Source of the DNA: DATCKG01 sp036562385
Lineage (GTDB): Bacteria > Bacillota > Sulfobacillia > Symbiobacteriales > Symbiobacteriaceae
Direction: 5' to 3'
Assembly: GCA_036562385.1 (NCBI GenBank)
Contig: DATCKG010000036.1
Location: forward strand, 1 to 64,000
DNA length: 64,000 nt
Below the pieces are notes generated by a model, which worked only from the letters and a program-made list of their open reading frames with translations, was not told where the DNA came from and did no database searches. Below, one piece after another: positions 56,439 to 64,000 of this stretch. The position numbers and the translations under genes were made by a program. Numbering within the stretch: position 1 is the first letter of the stretch; every line of letters starts with the position of its first letter.

Positions 56439-58562
56439 GTGGCCAGTACCTATTCTATTGAATTGGGTGGGCGCACCATGACCTTCGAGACCGGCCGTCT
56501 TGCCAAACAGGCCAACGGTTCGGTTCTGGTGCGGTACGGCGACACCGTGGTGCTGGTAGCCGTCACCAGCAGTGCGGCCCCCAGGGAAGGCGTCGACTTC
56601 TTTCCACTGACCGTTGACTTCGAGGAACGGCTCTACGCAGCCGGCAAGATTCCGGGCAACTGGTTCCGGAGAGAAGGAAAACCCACGACCAAAGCGATCC
56701 TTTCGGCGCGCCTGATCGACCGGCCTATCCGGCCGCTCTTTCCGGAGGGCTATCGTAACGACGTCCAGGTGGTGGTGACGGTCCTCTCCGTCGACGGGGA
56801 CAACGCACCGGAACTCCTGGGCCTCAACGGCGCTTCCGCCGCCCTGACCATCTCCGACATTCCCTTTGATGGGCCCATCGGGGCGGTGATCGTGGGGCGG
56901 GTCGACGGCCAGTTCGTCATCAATCCTACGGCCGAGCAGGAGGCCCGCTCCGAAATGCATCTGGTGGTGGCGGGCACGGAGAAGGCCGTCCTCATGGTCG
57001 AGGCCGGCGCGAAAGAGGTGCCGGAGGAGATCATTCTGGATGCCATCCTCTACGGCCATGAGGTGATCAAGACCAAGATCATCCCGGTCATCAAGCAGAT
57101 GCGGGAAGAGGTGGGCAAGCCGAAGAAGGAGGTGCCCCTGTTCCAGCCGGATCCTGAGCTGGAGCAGGCGGTCCGGGAGGCTGCCACCGAAAAGCTGCGC
57201 GCGGCCCTGCGGAACCCGGACAAGCTGGCCCGGGAAGAGGCCGTGGCGGCTGTGGGCGAGGAGATTCAAAACGAGATGGCGGAGCGGTTCCCCGATTCCG
57301 CCAAGATGATCGCGACCATCCTCAAGAACATCCTGAAGGAAGAGGTCCGGAGGGCCATCCTGGACGAGGGCATCCGGCCCGACGGCCGCAAGCTGGACGA
57401 GATCCGGCCCATCGAGTGCGCCGTGGATGTGCTGCCGCGGCCCCATGGCTCCGGGCTCTTCCAGCGGGGTCAGACCCAGGTGCTCAGCGTCGTCACCCTG
57501 GGTACCCTGGGGGATGTCCAGCGCCTGGACGACCTGACCTTGGAGGAAGAGAAGCGGTACATGCATCATTACAACTTCCCGCCGTATTCCGTGGGTGAGG
57601 CCCGTCCGCTGCGGGGTCCGGGCCGCCGGGAGATCGGGCACGGCGCTCTGGCCGAGCGCGCGCTGGAGCCGGTGATCCCGTCGGAAGAGGAGTTCCCCTA
57701 TGCCATCCGGGTGGTCTCGGAGGTGCTGGAGTCCAACGGATCCACTTCGATGGGTTCCGTCTGCGGCTCGACTCTGGCCCTGATGGCGGCGGGTGTACCC
57801 ATCAAGGCGCCGGTGGCCGGCGTGGCCATGGGCCTGGTAGAGGATCCGGAGACGGGCCGGTATGCCGTGCTGTCCGACATCCAGGGCATTGAAGATGCGC
57901 TGGGTGACATGGACTTCAAGGTGGCCGGCACCGCCAAGGGTGTCACGGCCCTGCAGATGGACATGAAGATCTCCGGCACCACCCGGGAAGTCCTCCACAA
58001 GGCGCTCATGCAGGCCCGGGAAGGCCGCCTGTACATCCTGAGCAAGATGCTCGAGGTCATCCCGGAACCGCGGAAGGAACTCTCCCCGTACGCGCCTCGG
58101 ATCATCGTCATGAAGATCCATCCTGACAAGATCAAGGATGTGATCGGCAAGGGCGGTTCCACCATCAACAAGATCATCGAAGCCACGAAAGTGGGCAACC
58201 AGAAGGTGGAGATCAACATCGAGGACGACGGCACCATCCACATTGCCTCGGTGAACCAGGAGGCAGGGCAGAAGGCCGTAGAGATGATCGAGGCCCTGAC
58301 GAAGGATCCGAAGCCCGGCGACATCTATGTGGGCAGGGTTACCCGACTGATGAATCTCGGCGCCTTTGTGGAGATCCTCCCCGGCAAGGAAGGACTCGTC
58401 CCCATCAGAGAGCTGTCTGACGGCCGGGTGAACCGGGTGGAAGACGTGGTCAACGTCGGCGATCAGATCACCGTCAAGGTAACCGAGATCGACAGGCTGG
58501 GCCGAATCAACCTGTCCCGCAGGGCGGTGCTGCAAGAGACCAAGCGGAAACGGAGCAGGTAG
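56439..58562 (+). CDS. pnp: Polyribonucleotide nucleotidyltransferase (PNPase)
   Basis: This 707-residue 3'-5' phosphorolytic exoribonuclease has two RNase PH domains. The first shows GRLAKQANGSVLVRYGDTVV and FFPLTVDFEERLYAAGKIPG. The second shows RGQTQVLSVVTLGT and FPPYSVGEARPLRGPGRREI. A KH domain (KDVIGKGGSTINKIIEATK) and an S1 domain (GRVTRLMNLGAFVEILPGKE) follow. GTG 56439 is chosen because AGAAGGAGGACCACT precedes it and the conserved N-terminus begins there. Confidence 0.97.
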   Translation: MASTYSIELGGRTMTFETGRLAKQANGSVLVRYGDTVVLVAVTSSAAPREGVDFFPLTVDFEERLYAAGKIPGNWFRREGKPTTKAILSARLIDRPIRPLFPEGYRNDVQVVVTVLSVDGDNAPELLGLNGASAALTISDIPFDGPIGAVIVGRVDGQFVINPTAEQEARSEMHLVVAGTEKAVLMVEAGAKEVPEEIILDAILYGHEVIKTKIIPVIKQMREEVGKPKKEVPLFQPDPELEQAVREAATEKLRAALRNPDKLAREEAVAAVGEEIQNEMAERFPDSAKMIATILKNILKEEVRRAILDEGIRPDGRKLDEIRPIECAVDVLPRPHGSGLFQRGQTQVLSVVTLGTLGDVQRLDDLTLEEEKRYMHHYNFPPYSVGEARPLRGPGRREIGHGALAERALEPVIPSEEEFPYAIRVVSEVLESNGSTSMGSVCGSTLALMAAGVPIKAPVAGVAMGLVEDPETGRYAVLSDIQGIEDALGDMDFKVAGTAKGVTALQMDMKISGTTREVLHKALMQAREGRLYILSKMLEVIPEPRKELSPYAPRIIVMKIHPDKIKDVIGKGGSTINKIIEATKVGNQKVEINIEDDGTIHIASVNQEAGQKAVEMIEALTKDPKPGDIYVGRVTRLMNLGAFVEILPGKEGLVPIRELSDGRVNRVEDVVNVGDQITVKVTEIDRLGRINLSRRAVLQETKRKRSR

Positions 58563-58639
58563 CCCGGAGACGGGGGCCGGCTGCGCGAATCGGTCGGCCC
58601 CGGTGTTCGGCCGGCAGCAGTAGGAGGGCAGCCTAGGCG

Positions 58640-59929
58640 GTGAAGACGTACAAGCGGAGCTGCCTCCCCGGGGGTCTGCGGGTAATCACCGAGGAGATTC
58701 CTACTGTCCGCAGCGCCACCATAGGGGTTTGGGTGGGTACAGGAAGCAGCTGGGAGACCCCTGAAACCATGGGGATCTCTCATTTTATTGAGCACATGCT
58801 GTTTAAGGGCACCACCCGCCGCAGCGCCCGGGAGATCGCCCGGGCCATCGATGGGCTGGGGGGTACCCTTAACGCGTTTACCTCCAAGGAGCATACCTGC
58901 TTTTACGCCAAGGTGTTGGACCGGCATCTGCCCAAGGCGGTGGATGTCCTGGCCGATATGATTCAGCATCCCCTCTTCGACCCCGCCGACATCGACCGGG
59001 AAAAGGCGGTGGTGGTAGAGGAGATCAAGATGCACGAGGACATTCCGGACGAAGTGGTCCACGACCTCTTTGCTTCGGCGGTCTGGCCCGACCACGGGCT
59101 GGGGCGCCCGGTGGTGGGCACCGTCCGGACGGTTCGCGCGCTGTCCCGGGAGGATCTGCTGGCCTATTACCACCGGCACTACCGTCCGGATAACATGGTG
59201 GTGGCCGCAGCGGGGAACCTCCGCCATGAGGAAGTGGTGGAGCAGGTGGCCGAAGCCTTCCGGGAACTCTGCGAGGAGGTCCGTGAGGCGGAGCCCGAGC
59301 CTGCGGCGCCGACGAATCCCACCAGTTCGGTGGCGGTGCTGCGGGAAAAAGAGACGGAACAGACCCACTTGGTGGTGGGGGTCAGGGGGCTCGAGCAGGA
59401 CCACGGTGAGATTTACGCCCTGCACCTGCTCAATACCATCCTGGGCGGAGGCGCCTCCAGCCGGCTGTTCCAGGAGATCAGGGAGGAGCGGGGCTTAGCT
59501 TATTCGATCTACAGTTGCCACAGCAGTTTTCGGAGGACCGGCAGTTTTGCCATTTACACCGGGACCTCCCATGACGCCAGCCAGCAAGTGCTGGAGTTGA
59601 TCCTGAAGAGCCTCCGGGAGACCAGTGAGCGCGGCGTTACCCCCGCGGAACTGGAGGAGGCCAAGGAGCAACTCAAGGGTCAGATCATGCTGAGCCTGGA
59701 GTCCACCGCCGGCCGGATGAGCCGGTTGGGGCGGGGGGAACTGACCACGGGTCGGGTGCTGACCCCCGATGAGATCATCAGCCGGATTGACAGCGTTACA
59801 CCGGAGCAAGTGCACCACCTGGCCCAACGGCTTTTCCAGCAGGAACCGCTGGTTCTCTCGGCCGTGGGCGCCCGTGTGGATCGCCTCAATCCGGCGAAGT
59901 TCGGCTTTGAGGAGGTTCGCCATGGCTGA
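58640..59929 (+). CDS. M16 zinc peptidase (insulinase family, MlpA-like)
   Basis: This 429-residue peptidase has the inverted zinc motif in ISHFIEHMLFKGTTRRS (HxxEH), with the third ligand in VVVEEIKMHEDIPDEVVHDL. LGGTLNAFTSKEHTCFYAKV and NTILGGGASSRLFQEIREER are also typical of the family. In Bacillus the equivalent gene, mlpA/ymxG, also follows pnp. Substrates are unknown, but regulation of secreted proteases has been suggested for relatives. GTG 58640 follows TAGGAGGGCAGCC. Confidence 0.92.
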   Translation: MKTYKRSCLPGGLRVITEEIPTVRSATIGVWVGTGSSWETPETMGISHFIEHMLFKGTTRRSAREIARAIDGLGGTLNAFTSKEHTCFYAKVLDRHLPKAVDVLADMIQHPLFDPADIDREKAVVVEEIKMHEDIPDEVVHDLFASAVWPDHGLGRPVVGTVRTVRALSREDLLAYYHRHYRPDNMVVAAAGNLRHEEVVEQVAEAFRELCEEVREAEPEPAAPTNPTSSVAVLREKETEQTHLVVGVRGLEQDHGEIYALHLLNTILGGGASSRLFQEIREERGLAYSIYSCHSSFRRTGSFAIYTGTSHDASQQVLELILKSLRETSERGVTPAELEEAKEQLKGQIMLSLESTAGRMSRLGRGELTTGRVLTPDEIISRIDSVTPEQVHHLAQRLFQQEPLVLSAVGARVDRLNPAKFGFEEVRHG

Positions 59930-60377
59930 GCCCGAGGGGCGCCGGTTCGCACCGATCAGCGCCTACGCCGGGAAGGTGGCCTTGCCGGAGCGGAAGACCG
60001 CCCGCTCCGCAGGATACGACCTGGCTGCGGCGGAGGACGTGGTGGTGGAACCGGGCAAGGTGGCCCTGGTGCCTACGGGGTTGAAGGCGTACATGGAGCC
60101 CGATGACGTGCTGCTGCTCACCATCCGCAGCAGCCTGGCGGTCAAGCGGGGACTCATGCTGGCCAACTCCGTGGGCGTGATTGACGCAGACTATGCAGAT
60201 AACCCCGACAACGAAGGACATATCCAGATCGCACTGGTAAACCTCGGTACCGCTCCGGTCCGGGTGGAGAAAGGCGAGCGGGTGGCCCAGGGGATCTTTG
60301 TGAAGTATCTCACCACTGCCGATGACCAGGCCCGGGGCCAGCGGACCGGGGGGTTTGGCAGCACGGGCAGGGTTTGA
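59922..60377 (+). CDS. dut: dUTP diphosphatase
   Basis: This 151-residue trimeric dUTPase hydrolyses dUTP to dUMP. Its five motifs are visible: AGYDLAAAEDVVV, IRSSLAVKRGL, ANSVGVIDADY, GERVAQGIFVKY and the C-terminal GQRTGGFGSTGRV. The loop after motif 3 is longer than in classical enzymes (ADNPDNEGHIQIAL). ATG 59922 follows GAGGAGGTTCGCC and overlaps the peptidase stop by eight bases. Confidence 0.95.
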   Translation: MAEPEGRRFAPISAYAGKVALPERKTARSAGYDLAAAEDVVVEPGKVALVPTGLKAYMEPDDVLLLTIRSSLAVKRGLMLANSVGVIDADYADNPDNEGHIQIALVNLGTAPVRVEKGERVAQGIFVKYLTTADDQARGQRTGGFGSTGRV

Positions 60378-60620
60378 CCCTGCCTCAGGTTGCAGACAAA
60401 GGCGCCCTTCTTGGCCGCAGTTGCGGTTCAAGAGGGGCGCCAATTGGTTTGTACTGCACCACCCGCGACGGGGTACCTGCTCAGGAACCCTTTCCCATGA
60501 CCTTCTTATTGGTGCGTTCGATTGCTGCAAGCTACCAACGGCGAATGTTGCCGAAATATTCGGACTGTTCCTATTGACCATACGCGATCGATACCGAGAT
60601 GAGAATGGAGAAGGAGGTTT
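60378..60620 (+). other. Gap after dut with a long structured hairpin
   Basis: The main feature is a 13-bp stem with one G-U pair (60401-60413 with 60429-60441), whose 15-base loop can form a smaller CCGCA/TGCGG-type hairpin. AATTGGTTT follows, so it may terminate dut. TTGACC at 60574-60579 has no good -10 partner. No convincing gene lies here, and the sequence is AT-richer than its surroundings. Confidence 0.45.
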
Positions 60621-60623
60621 CCG

Positions 60624-60860
60624 TCATGCCACGTGGGCTACGCGTGGACAAAAGCCACTACCATCGCGACAGGCTTGTCCTCGCCGCCGGCGTTTCGAGT
60701 GCTTCTTCCATCCTTCTTGCACGGATGGATGCGGCTTGTAGGCGCCAGTGGTGAGGTCAAGCTGAAATTCCCCGTTAGTTTGAATTGTAGAGTAGCCCGT
60801 ACCAACGGCAGCGACCACGAGTAGCGCCCCCATTGTGACCATGGTCTTCCAGCGCTTCAT
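60624..60860 (-). CDS. Possible small secreted protein (78 residues)
   Basis: A minus-strand frame begins at ATG 60860 with AAGGCGG 7 bases upstream, a good ribosome binding site. The N-terminus MKRWKTMVTMGALLVVAAV looks like a signal peptide. The mature part has a basic run (KKHSKRRRRGQ) and a short end with two cysteines six residues apart (CRDGSGFC). It resembles no family I know. It could be a small exported peptide or chance. It fully overlaps the plus-strand 42-residue frame at 60626-60754, so both are unlikely to be real. Confidence 0.35.
   Translation of the reverse strand: MKRWKTMVTMGALLVVAAVGTGYSTIQTNGEFQLDLTTGAYKPHPSVQEGWKKHSKRRRRGQACRDGSGFCPRVAHVA
60626..60754 (+). CDS. Possible 42-residue peptide behind a strong ribosome binding site
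   Basis: The sequence GAGAAGGAGGTTTCCGTC before ATG 60626 is an excellent ribosome binding site with seven-base spacing. The frame reads MPRGLRVDKSHYHRDR, followed by a mildly hydrophobic stretch and a basic end. No family is recognised. It is listed because the ribosome binding site is so good, but it overlaps the minus-strand candidate above. Confidence 0.3.
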   Translation: MPRGLRVDKSHYHRDRLVLAAGVSSASSILLARMDAACRRQW

Positions 60861-60970
60861 GAGTTTTCCGCCTTAGAAAGTGGTAATTCACAATCCGAAA
60901 CAAACCTGGTTCATGTAGTCCCTGTATGAAAATGCTATTAAAGAACGCCGGATTCCACTAGCTACTATGG

Positions 60971-61090
60971 TATGATCGCAGCACGTACACCGCCTGATCT
61001 CTGGGCCGCGGCCTGCGACTGCAGGACCGCCCCTGTTGGTTTGTGGAGAGGGCGCACTGAGCCGGTCAGTGCGCCTCTTGCGTTTCTCAG
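60971..61090 (+). ncRNA. Possible small RNA: promoter to terminator with no ORF
   Basis: TATGAT at 60971-60976 preceded by TG (extended -10) could start a transcript near 60983. About 70 bases later GCGCACTGA (61052-61060) pairs perfectly with TCAGTGCGC (61066-61074), followed by CTCTTGCGTTTCTC, a weak terminator. The 100-base interval has no open frame. The -35 region is poor. It could instead be part of a long cheW leader. Confidence 0.3.
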
Positions 61091-61179
61091 TGCCCCCTGC
61101 CGGTGCAGCTTTTGAAGCCAACACCACTGCGGACGTCGCCACAGTGAACACCAATAAGTGAAGGACTTTCCTAATTTCG

Positions 61180-61198
61180 TGTGGAACTAGATTCCACA
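61180..61198. promoter_or_regulatory. Inverted repeat upstream of cheW
   Basis: TGTGGAA (61180-61186) and TTCCACA (61192-61198) form a perfect 7-bp inverted repeat around five bases, about 40 bases before the first cheW. A related half-site GATTCCAC occurs at 60951-60958. This may be an operator for the chemotaxis unit. Confidence 0.35.
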
Positions 61199-61238
61199 AA
61201 TCTAAGCCACATTGTGCCAGCAATGGGGGCGACGGCCC

Positions 61239-61694
61239 GTGGAAACGGTGCGTGTAGAACAACAGGTAGTGATCTTCCGGGTAGGGGAGGGCACCTTCGC
61301 CCTCGGGATTGACGCCGTGCGGGAAGTGGTGCCCTGGTCTCCGCCGAGCCCGCTACCCGACGCGCCTCCGGCGGTGGAGGGGGTGCTGGACCTGCGGGGA
61401 GAGGTTTTCCCCGTGGTGGAACTGGCCCGGCTGCTGGGTACCCGGCGGTCCTTGCCCGATCCGGAAGCCCGTATCCTGATCGTCAACCTGGAGGGCCAGC
61501 AGGCGGGGCTTGTGGTGGATGAAGTGACGGACGTGCTGACCGTGACGCAGGAGATGATTACGCCCACGTCGCAACTGCTGGCCGCGCGATCTGCTTCCAC
61601 CACGGCCGGCATCCTGCGGTTGGGCGAAGGGCGGTTGGTGGTGCTGCTGGACCCCGCCCGCATCCTGGCGGGGATGGGGATCTCCGGAGGATAG
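61239..61694 (+). CDS. cheW: Chemotaxis coupling protein CheW (first copy)
   Basis: This 151-residue CheW-domain protein links receptors to CheA. QQVVIFRVGEGTFALGIDAV, VEGVLDLRGEVFPVVELARLL, RILIVNLEGQQAGLVVDEV and LRLGEGRLVVLLDPARIL match the SH3-like double barrel. GTG 61239 is chosen because GGGGG at 61224-61229 lies before it. GTG 61212 is the longer option. A second cheW follows after 16 bases. Confidence 0.9.
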   Translation: METVRVEQQVVIFRVGEGTFALGIDAVREVVPWSPPSPLPDAPPAVEGVLDLRGEVFPVVELARLLGTRRSLPDPEARILIVNLEGQQAGLVVDEVTDVLTVTQEMITPTSQLLAARSASTTAGILRLGEGRLVVLLDPARILAGMGISGG

Positions 61695-61710
61695 GAATGG
61701 AGGATCAGCC

Positions 61711-62172
61711 GTGGCTGTGCAGGAGCGACAGGAGGCCATCACCCAGCTGGTCGTTTTCCAGTTGGGGCCTGAACTGTACGGTGCGGATATCGCCGTGGTA
61801 CGGGAGGTTTGCCCGCTGCAGCGGGTGACCCGCGTCCCCCGGACCCCCGCCTACGTGGAAGGGGTAACCAACCTGCGGGGCCGCGTGATTCCGGTGGTGG
61901 ATCTCAGGCGCCGCCTGGGGCTGCCCGCGGGTCCGGCCACGCCCAGCACCCGCATCGCTGTCGCCGAACTGGACGGCGAGCAGGTTGGGATGATCGTGGA
62001 CGCCGTTTTGGAAGTGGCCCGGGTACCAGAGAAGGCCATCGAGCCATCGGGATCGCTGGTCCATGGCGTGGACAGGCAGTACGTCCGAGGGGTTGCCCAT
62101 GTGCATGATCGGTTGGTGATCTTGCTGGATCTGGCCCAGGTGCTGCGCAACGCACAGAGGAAGGTCGTGTAG
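61711..62172 (+). CDS. cheW: Chemotaxis coupling protein CheW (second copy)
   Basis: This 153-residue CheW protein is a diverged tandem copy of the one before. LVVFQLGPELYGADIAVVRE, VTRVPRTPAYVEGVTNLRGR, VIPVVDLRRRLGLP and VAELDGEQVGMIVDAV are typical and closer to the canonical CheW sequence than the first copy. GTG 61711 follows AATGGAGGATCAGCC. The two copies may bind different receptors or form the ring contacts with cheA, whose gene is next. Confidence 0.93.
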   Translation: MAVQERQEAITQLVVFQLGPELYGADIAVVREVCPLQRVTRVPRTPAYVEGVTNLRGRVIPVVDLRRRLGLPAGPATPSTRIAVAELDGEQVGMIVDAVLEVARVPEKAIEPSGSLVHGVDRQYVRGVAHVHDRLVILLDLAQVLRNAQRKVV

Positions 62173-62184
62173 GGGGGAAACGCG

Positions 62185-64000
62185 TTGGGCAACGGCGACT
62201 TCGATCTGTCGGAGGAGGACATCAAGGTCTTTCTGGACGAGGCCGAAGAGCAACTGCAGGTAATGGAAACCGGGTTTCTGGCCCTGGAAAAGGAAGGAGC
62301 CGATCCGGAGCAGCTGCAGGCCATTTTCCGCGCCGCCCACACCTTGAAGGGCTCCTCCGCCACCCTGGGCCATCAGAAGATGACCGTGGTGACCCATGCC
62401 CTGGAGAACGTCTTGGACAAGCTCCGCAAGGGGAAGCTGGCGGTCACCACGACCCTGGTGGACACGCTGTTTGCCTGCCTGGATGTCCTCGGAACGTACC
62501 GGGACGAAATTGCCACCGGGCAGGACAGCGGGGTGGACCCCGCGGAGATCCTGGCCCGACTGGCGGCGCTGGACTCCGGGGAGACCGGCGAGAACGCTTC
62601 AGCCAGAGACGATGCGGCGGACCAGGGCGCCCGTCCTGCCGGCCAGGGCGCCGCGTTCCCCTGGCAGTCCCTGGAGCCCGCGGAGAAGGCACGGGTACAG
62701 GAAGCACTGGCCATGGGACTGCAGCCGGTGGCCTGCCGCATTCAGTTTGACCAGGATTCGGCCATGCCGTCGGTACGGGCCTACCAGGCGCTGCTGGTTC
62801 TGGCCGACCACGGCGAGGTGGTCCGGTCCTGGCCGAGCCAGCAGGAGGTGGAGGCGGACCAGGTCACCGACCACCTGGACGTACTGCTGCTCACCAGCGA
62901 CAGCCCGGCGGAGATCCGAACAGGGCTGGCGCAGGTGCCCGAGATCGAGGTGGCATGGATCGGCCCGGCGAAAGGGCTTGGCGCCGAGGCTTCACAGGGA
63001 GCCGATGCAGAGCGAGAGCCCGAGGAACGCCGGGCTCCGGAGCCGGCCAGGGAGGAGGCCTCTTCCGGCAACGGCGGCGGCGGACGGAACGGCCGCTACG
63101 GGCGAACGGTGCGGGTGGACGTGGACCTGCTGGACAACCTGATGAATCTCGTGGGCGAGCTGGTGATCGACCGCACCCGCCTGTATCAGGTGCTGACCCG
63201 CCTGGAGGCGGAGCGGGCTGGAGACGAGGTGACCCAGGTGATGTCCAGCGCTCTGGCCCACATCAGCCGAATGACCAGCGCCCTGCAGGATGAGATCCAG
63301 CGGGCGCGGATGTTGCCGCTGGAAAACCTCTTCCGGAAGTTCCCCCGGATGGTCCGGGACCTGGCCCAGAAGCTGGGCAAGGACCTGCAGCTTATCATCC
63401 GGGGTGAGGAGACCGAACTGGACCGGTCGGTGATCGAGGAGATCAGCGATCCCCTGATGCACCTGCTCCGGAACGCCGTGGACCACGGCATTGAACCGCC
63501 CGAGGAGCGGGTGCGGAAGGGCAAGGCCCGTACCGGAACGATCCTGCTGGAGGCTTCCCACGAGGAGAACCACATCATCATCGTGATCGAGGACGACGGC
63601 CGGGGCATTGATCCGGAGCAGGTGCGGGCCGCCGCCGTGCGCAAGGGGCTGCTCTCCGAGGAGGCGGCCCGGCGGATGCCGGACTCGGAAGTGATCAACC
63701 TGATCTGGTCTCCGGGGTTTTCCACCACGGACAAGGTGAGCGACGTGTCTGGTCGGGGCGTCGGCCTGGACGTGGTGCAGAAGAACATCGAGAAGCTGAA
63801 CGGCTCGGTGGAGATCCGCACCCAGGTGGACAAAGGCACCCGGTTCCGGGTGAAGCTTCCCCTCACCCTGGCCATCATCCGGGCCCTGCAGGTGTCGCTG
63901 GAGGGGACCATCTACTGCATTCCCCTCAACTCTGTGGTGGAGATCGATCGCATTCCGGTCAGCGACATCCAGACCGTGCGGCAGCGTGAGGTGTTTGTGA
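62185..64000 (+). CDS. cheA: Chemotaxis histidine kinase CheA (partial, runs off the window)
   Basis: About 605 residues of CheA are visible. The P1 HPt domain has the phosphorylated histidine at about residue 52 (RAAHTLKGSSATLG). A P2-like domain (PVACRIQFDQDSAMPSVRAY) and an acidic, glycine-rich linker follow. P3 dimerisation is VRVDVDLLDNLMNLVGELVI. The P4 kinase shows the N box HLLRNAVDHGIEPPEER, G1 IEDDGRGID, F box FSTTDKVSD and G2 SGRGVGLDVVQ. P5 begins at LTLAIIRALQVSLEGTIYCI. TTG 62185 follows AGGGGGGAAA. The end lies past 64000. Confidence 0.95.
   Translation, partial: MGNGDFDLSEEDIKVFLDEAEEQLQVMETGFLALEKEGADPEQLQAIFRAAHTLKGSSATLGHQKMTVVTHALENVLDKLRKGKLAVTTTLVDTLFACLDVLGTYRDEIATGQDSGVDPAEILARLAALDSGETGENASARDDAADQGARPAGQGAAFPWQSLEPAEKARVQEALAMGLQPVACRIQFDQDSAMPSVRAYQALLVLADHGEVVRSWPSQQEVEADQVTDHLDVLLLTSDSPAEIRTGLAQVPEIEVAWIGPAKGLGAEASQGADAEREPEERRAPEPAREEASSGNGGGGRNGRYGRTVRVDVDLLDNLMNLVGELVIDRTRLYQVLTRLEAERAGDEVTQVMSSALAHISRMTSALQDEIQRARMLPLENLFRKFPRMVRDLAQKLGKDLQLIIRGEETELDRSVIEEISDPLMHLLRNAVDHGIEPPEERVRKGKARTGTILLEASHEENHIIIVIEDDGRGIDPEQVRAAAVRKGLLSEEAARRMPDSEVINLIWSPGFSTTDKVSDVSGRGVGLDVVQKNIEKLNGSVEIRTQVDKGTRFRVKLPLTLAIIRALQVSLEGTIYCIPLNSVVEIDRIPVSDIQTVRQREVFV

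Noticed and set aside
1..64000. Search for CRISPR arrays, IS elements, tRNA and rRNA genes
   Set aside because: No repeat-spacer pattern, transposase, terminal inverted repeats or tRNA-like cloverleaf could be seen by eye. The T-box is the only tRNA-related element.

Overview
The window is a 64 kb stretch of a bacterial chromosome with high G+C, frequent GTG and TTG starts, strong AAGGAGG-type ribosome binding sites and almost complete co-orientation: only osmC at 33415-33882, and possibly a tiny ORF at 60624-60860, lie on the minus strand. Gram-positive PolC, a proline T-box, NusA-YlxR-YlxQ-IF2-YlxP-RbfA order, FlbD, a SwrB-like protein and a FapR-type operator all point to a Firmicute. Base composition, extensive use of TTG and GTG and an archaeal/eukaryote-type ProS suggest a high-GC clostridial lineage such as Symbiobacterium or a relative. 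That assignment is inference. No tRNA, rRNA, IS element, prophage or CRISPR array was seen.

Layout. (1) 1-5385: a BaiN/HI0933-type flavoprotein, an unknown membrane-anchored protein, then a cluster of an MtnA-like isomerase, an MtnP-like phosphorylase, a degenerate second MtnP-like protein and a class II aldolase. The cluster reads as a salvage route that cuts a 5-substituted ribose-1-phosphate (from methylthioadenosine or 5'-deoxyadenosine type nucleosides) into DHAP and an aldehyde. (2) 5429-16325: cmk-plsC, rpsA, topB, an unknown membrane protein, a PDZ/radical-SAM DUF512 protein, der, plsY (behind a FapR-like operator) and gpsA. (3) 16387-18491: a motility-flavoured block (FlbD, a PilZ c-di-GMP receptor, a small protein, a SwrB-like protein, an MltG-like anchor protein).

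(4) 18504-28389: rpsB, tsf, pyrH, frr, a small unknown gene, uppS, cdsA, an AI-2E permease, dxr, rseP and ispG. This is close to the Bacillus subtilis order following the fla/che operon and couples translation, UMP supply, isoprenoid and phospholipid synthesis. (5) 28603-33348: an accessory metabolic insertion (UPF0261/Tm-1-like protein, TIM-barrel PEP-hydrolase-like protein, AbgA-like M20 hydrolase, HyuC/allantoate-amidohydrolase-like enzyme), followed by convergent osmC. (6) 34090-46036: promoter, T-box and proS, then a glycosyltransferase, MgtC, polC, lipoate ligase, a Cof-type HAD phosphatase, DUF4149, an ADP-ribosylglycohydrolase and an unknown PH-like membrane protein.

(7) 46049-60377: a strong promoter with an attenuator-like hairpin, rimP-nusA-ylxR-ylxQ-infB-ylxP-rbfA-nrnA-truB-ribF, an RsuA-type pseudouridine synthase, rpsO, pnp, an M16 peptidase and dut. 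(8) 60378-61238: an unusual AT-richer gap with hairpins, overlapping tiny ORFs and a possible small RNA. (9) 61239-64000: two cheW genes and a cheA that runs off the window. Translation, RNA turnover and membrane synthesis dominate. The places most worth a second look are the nucleoside-salvage cluster, the FapR site, the UPF0261 operon and the 60.4-61.2 kb gap.
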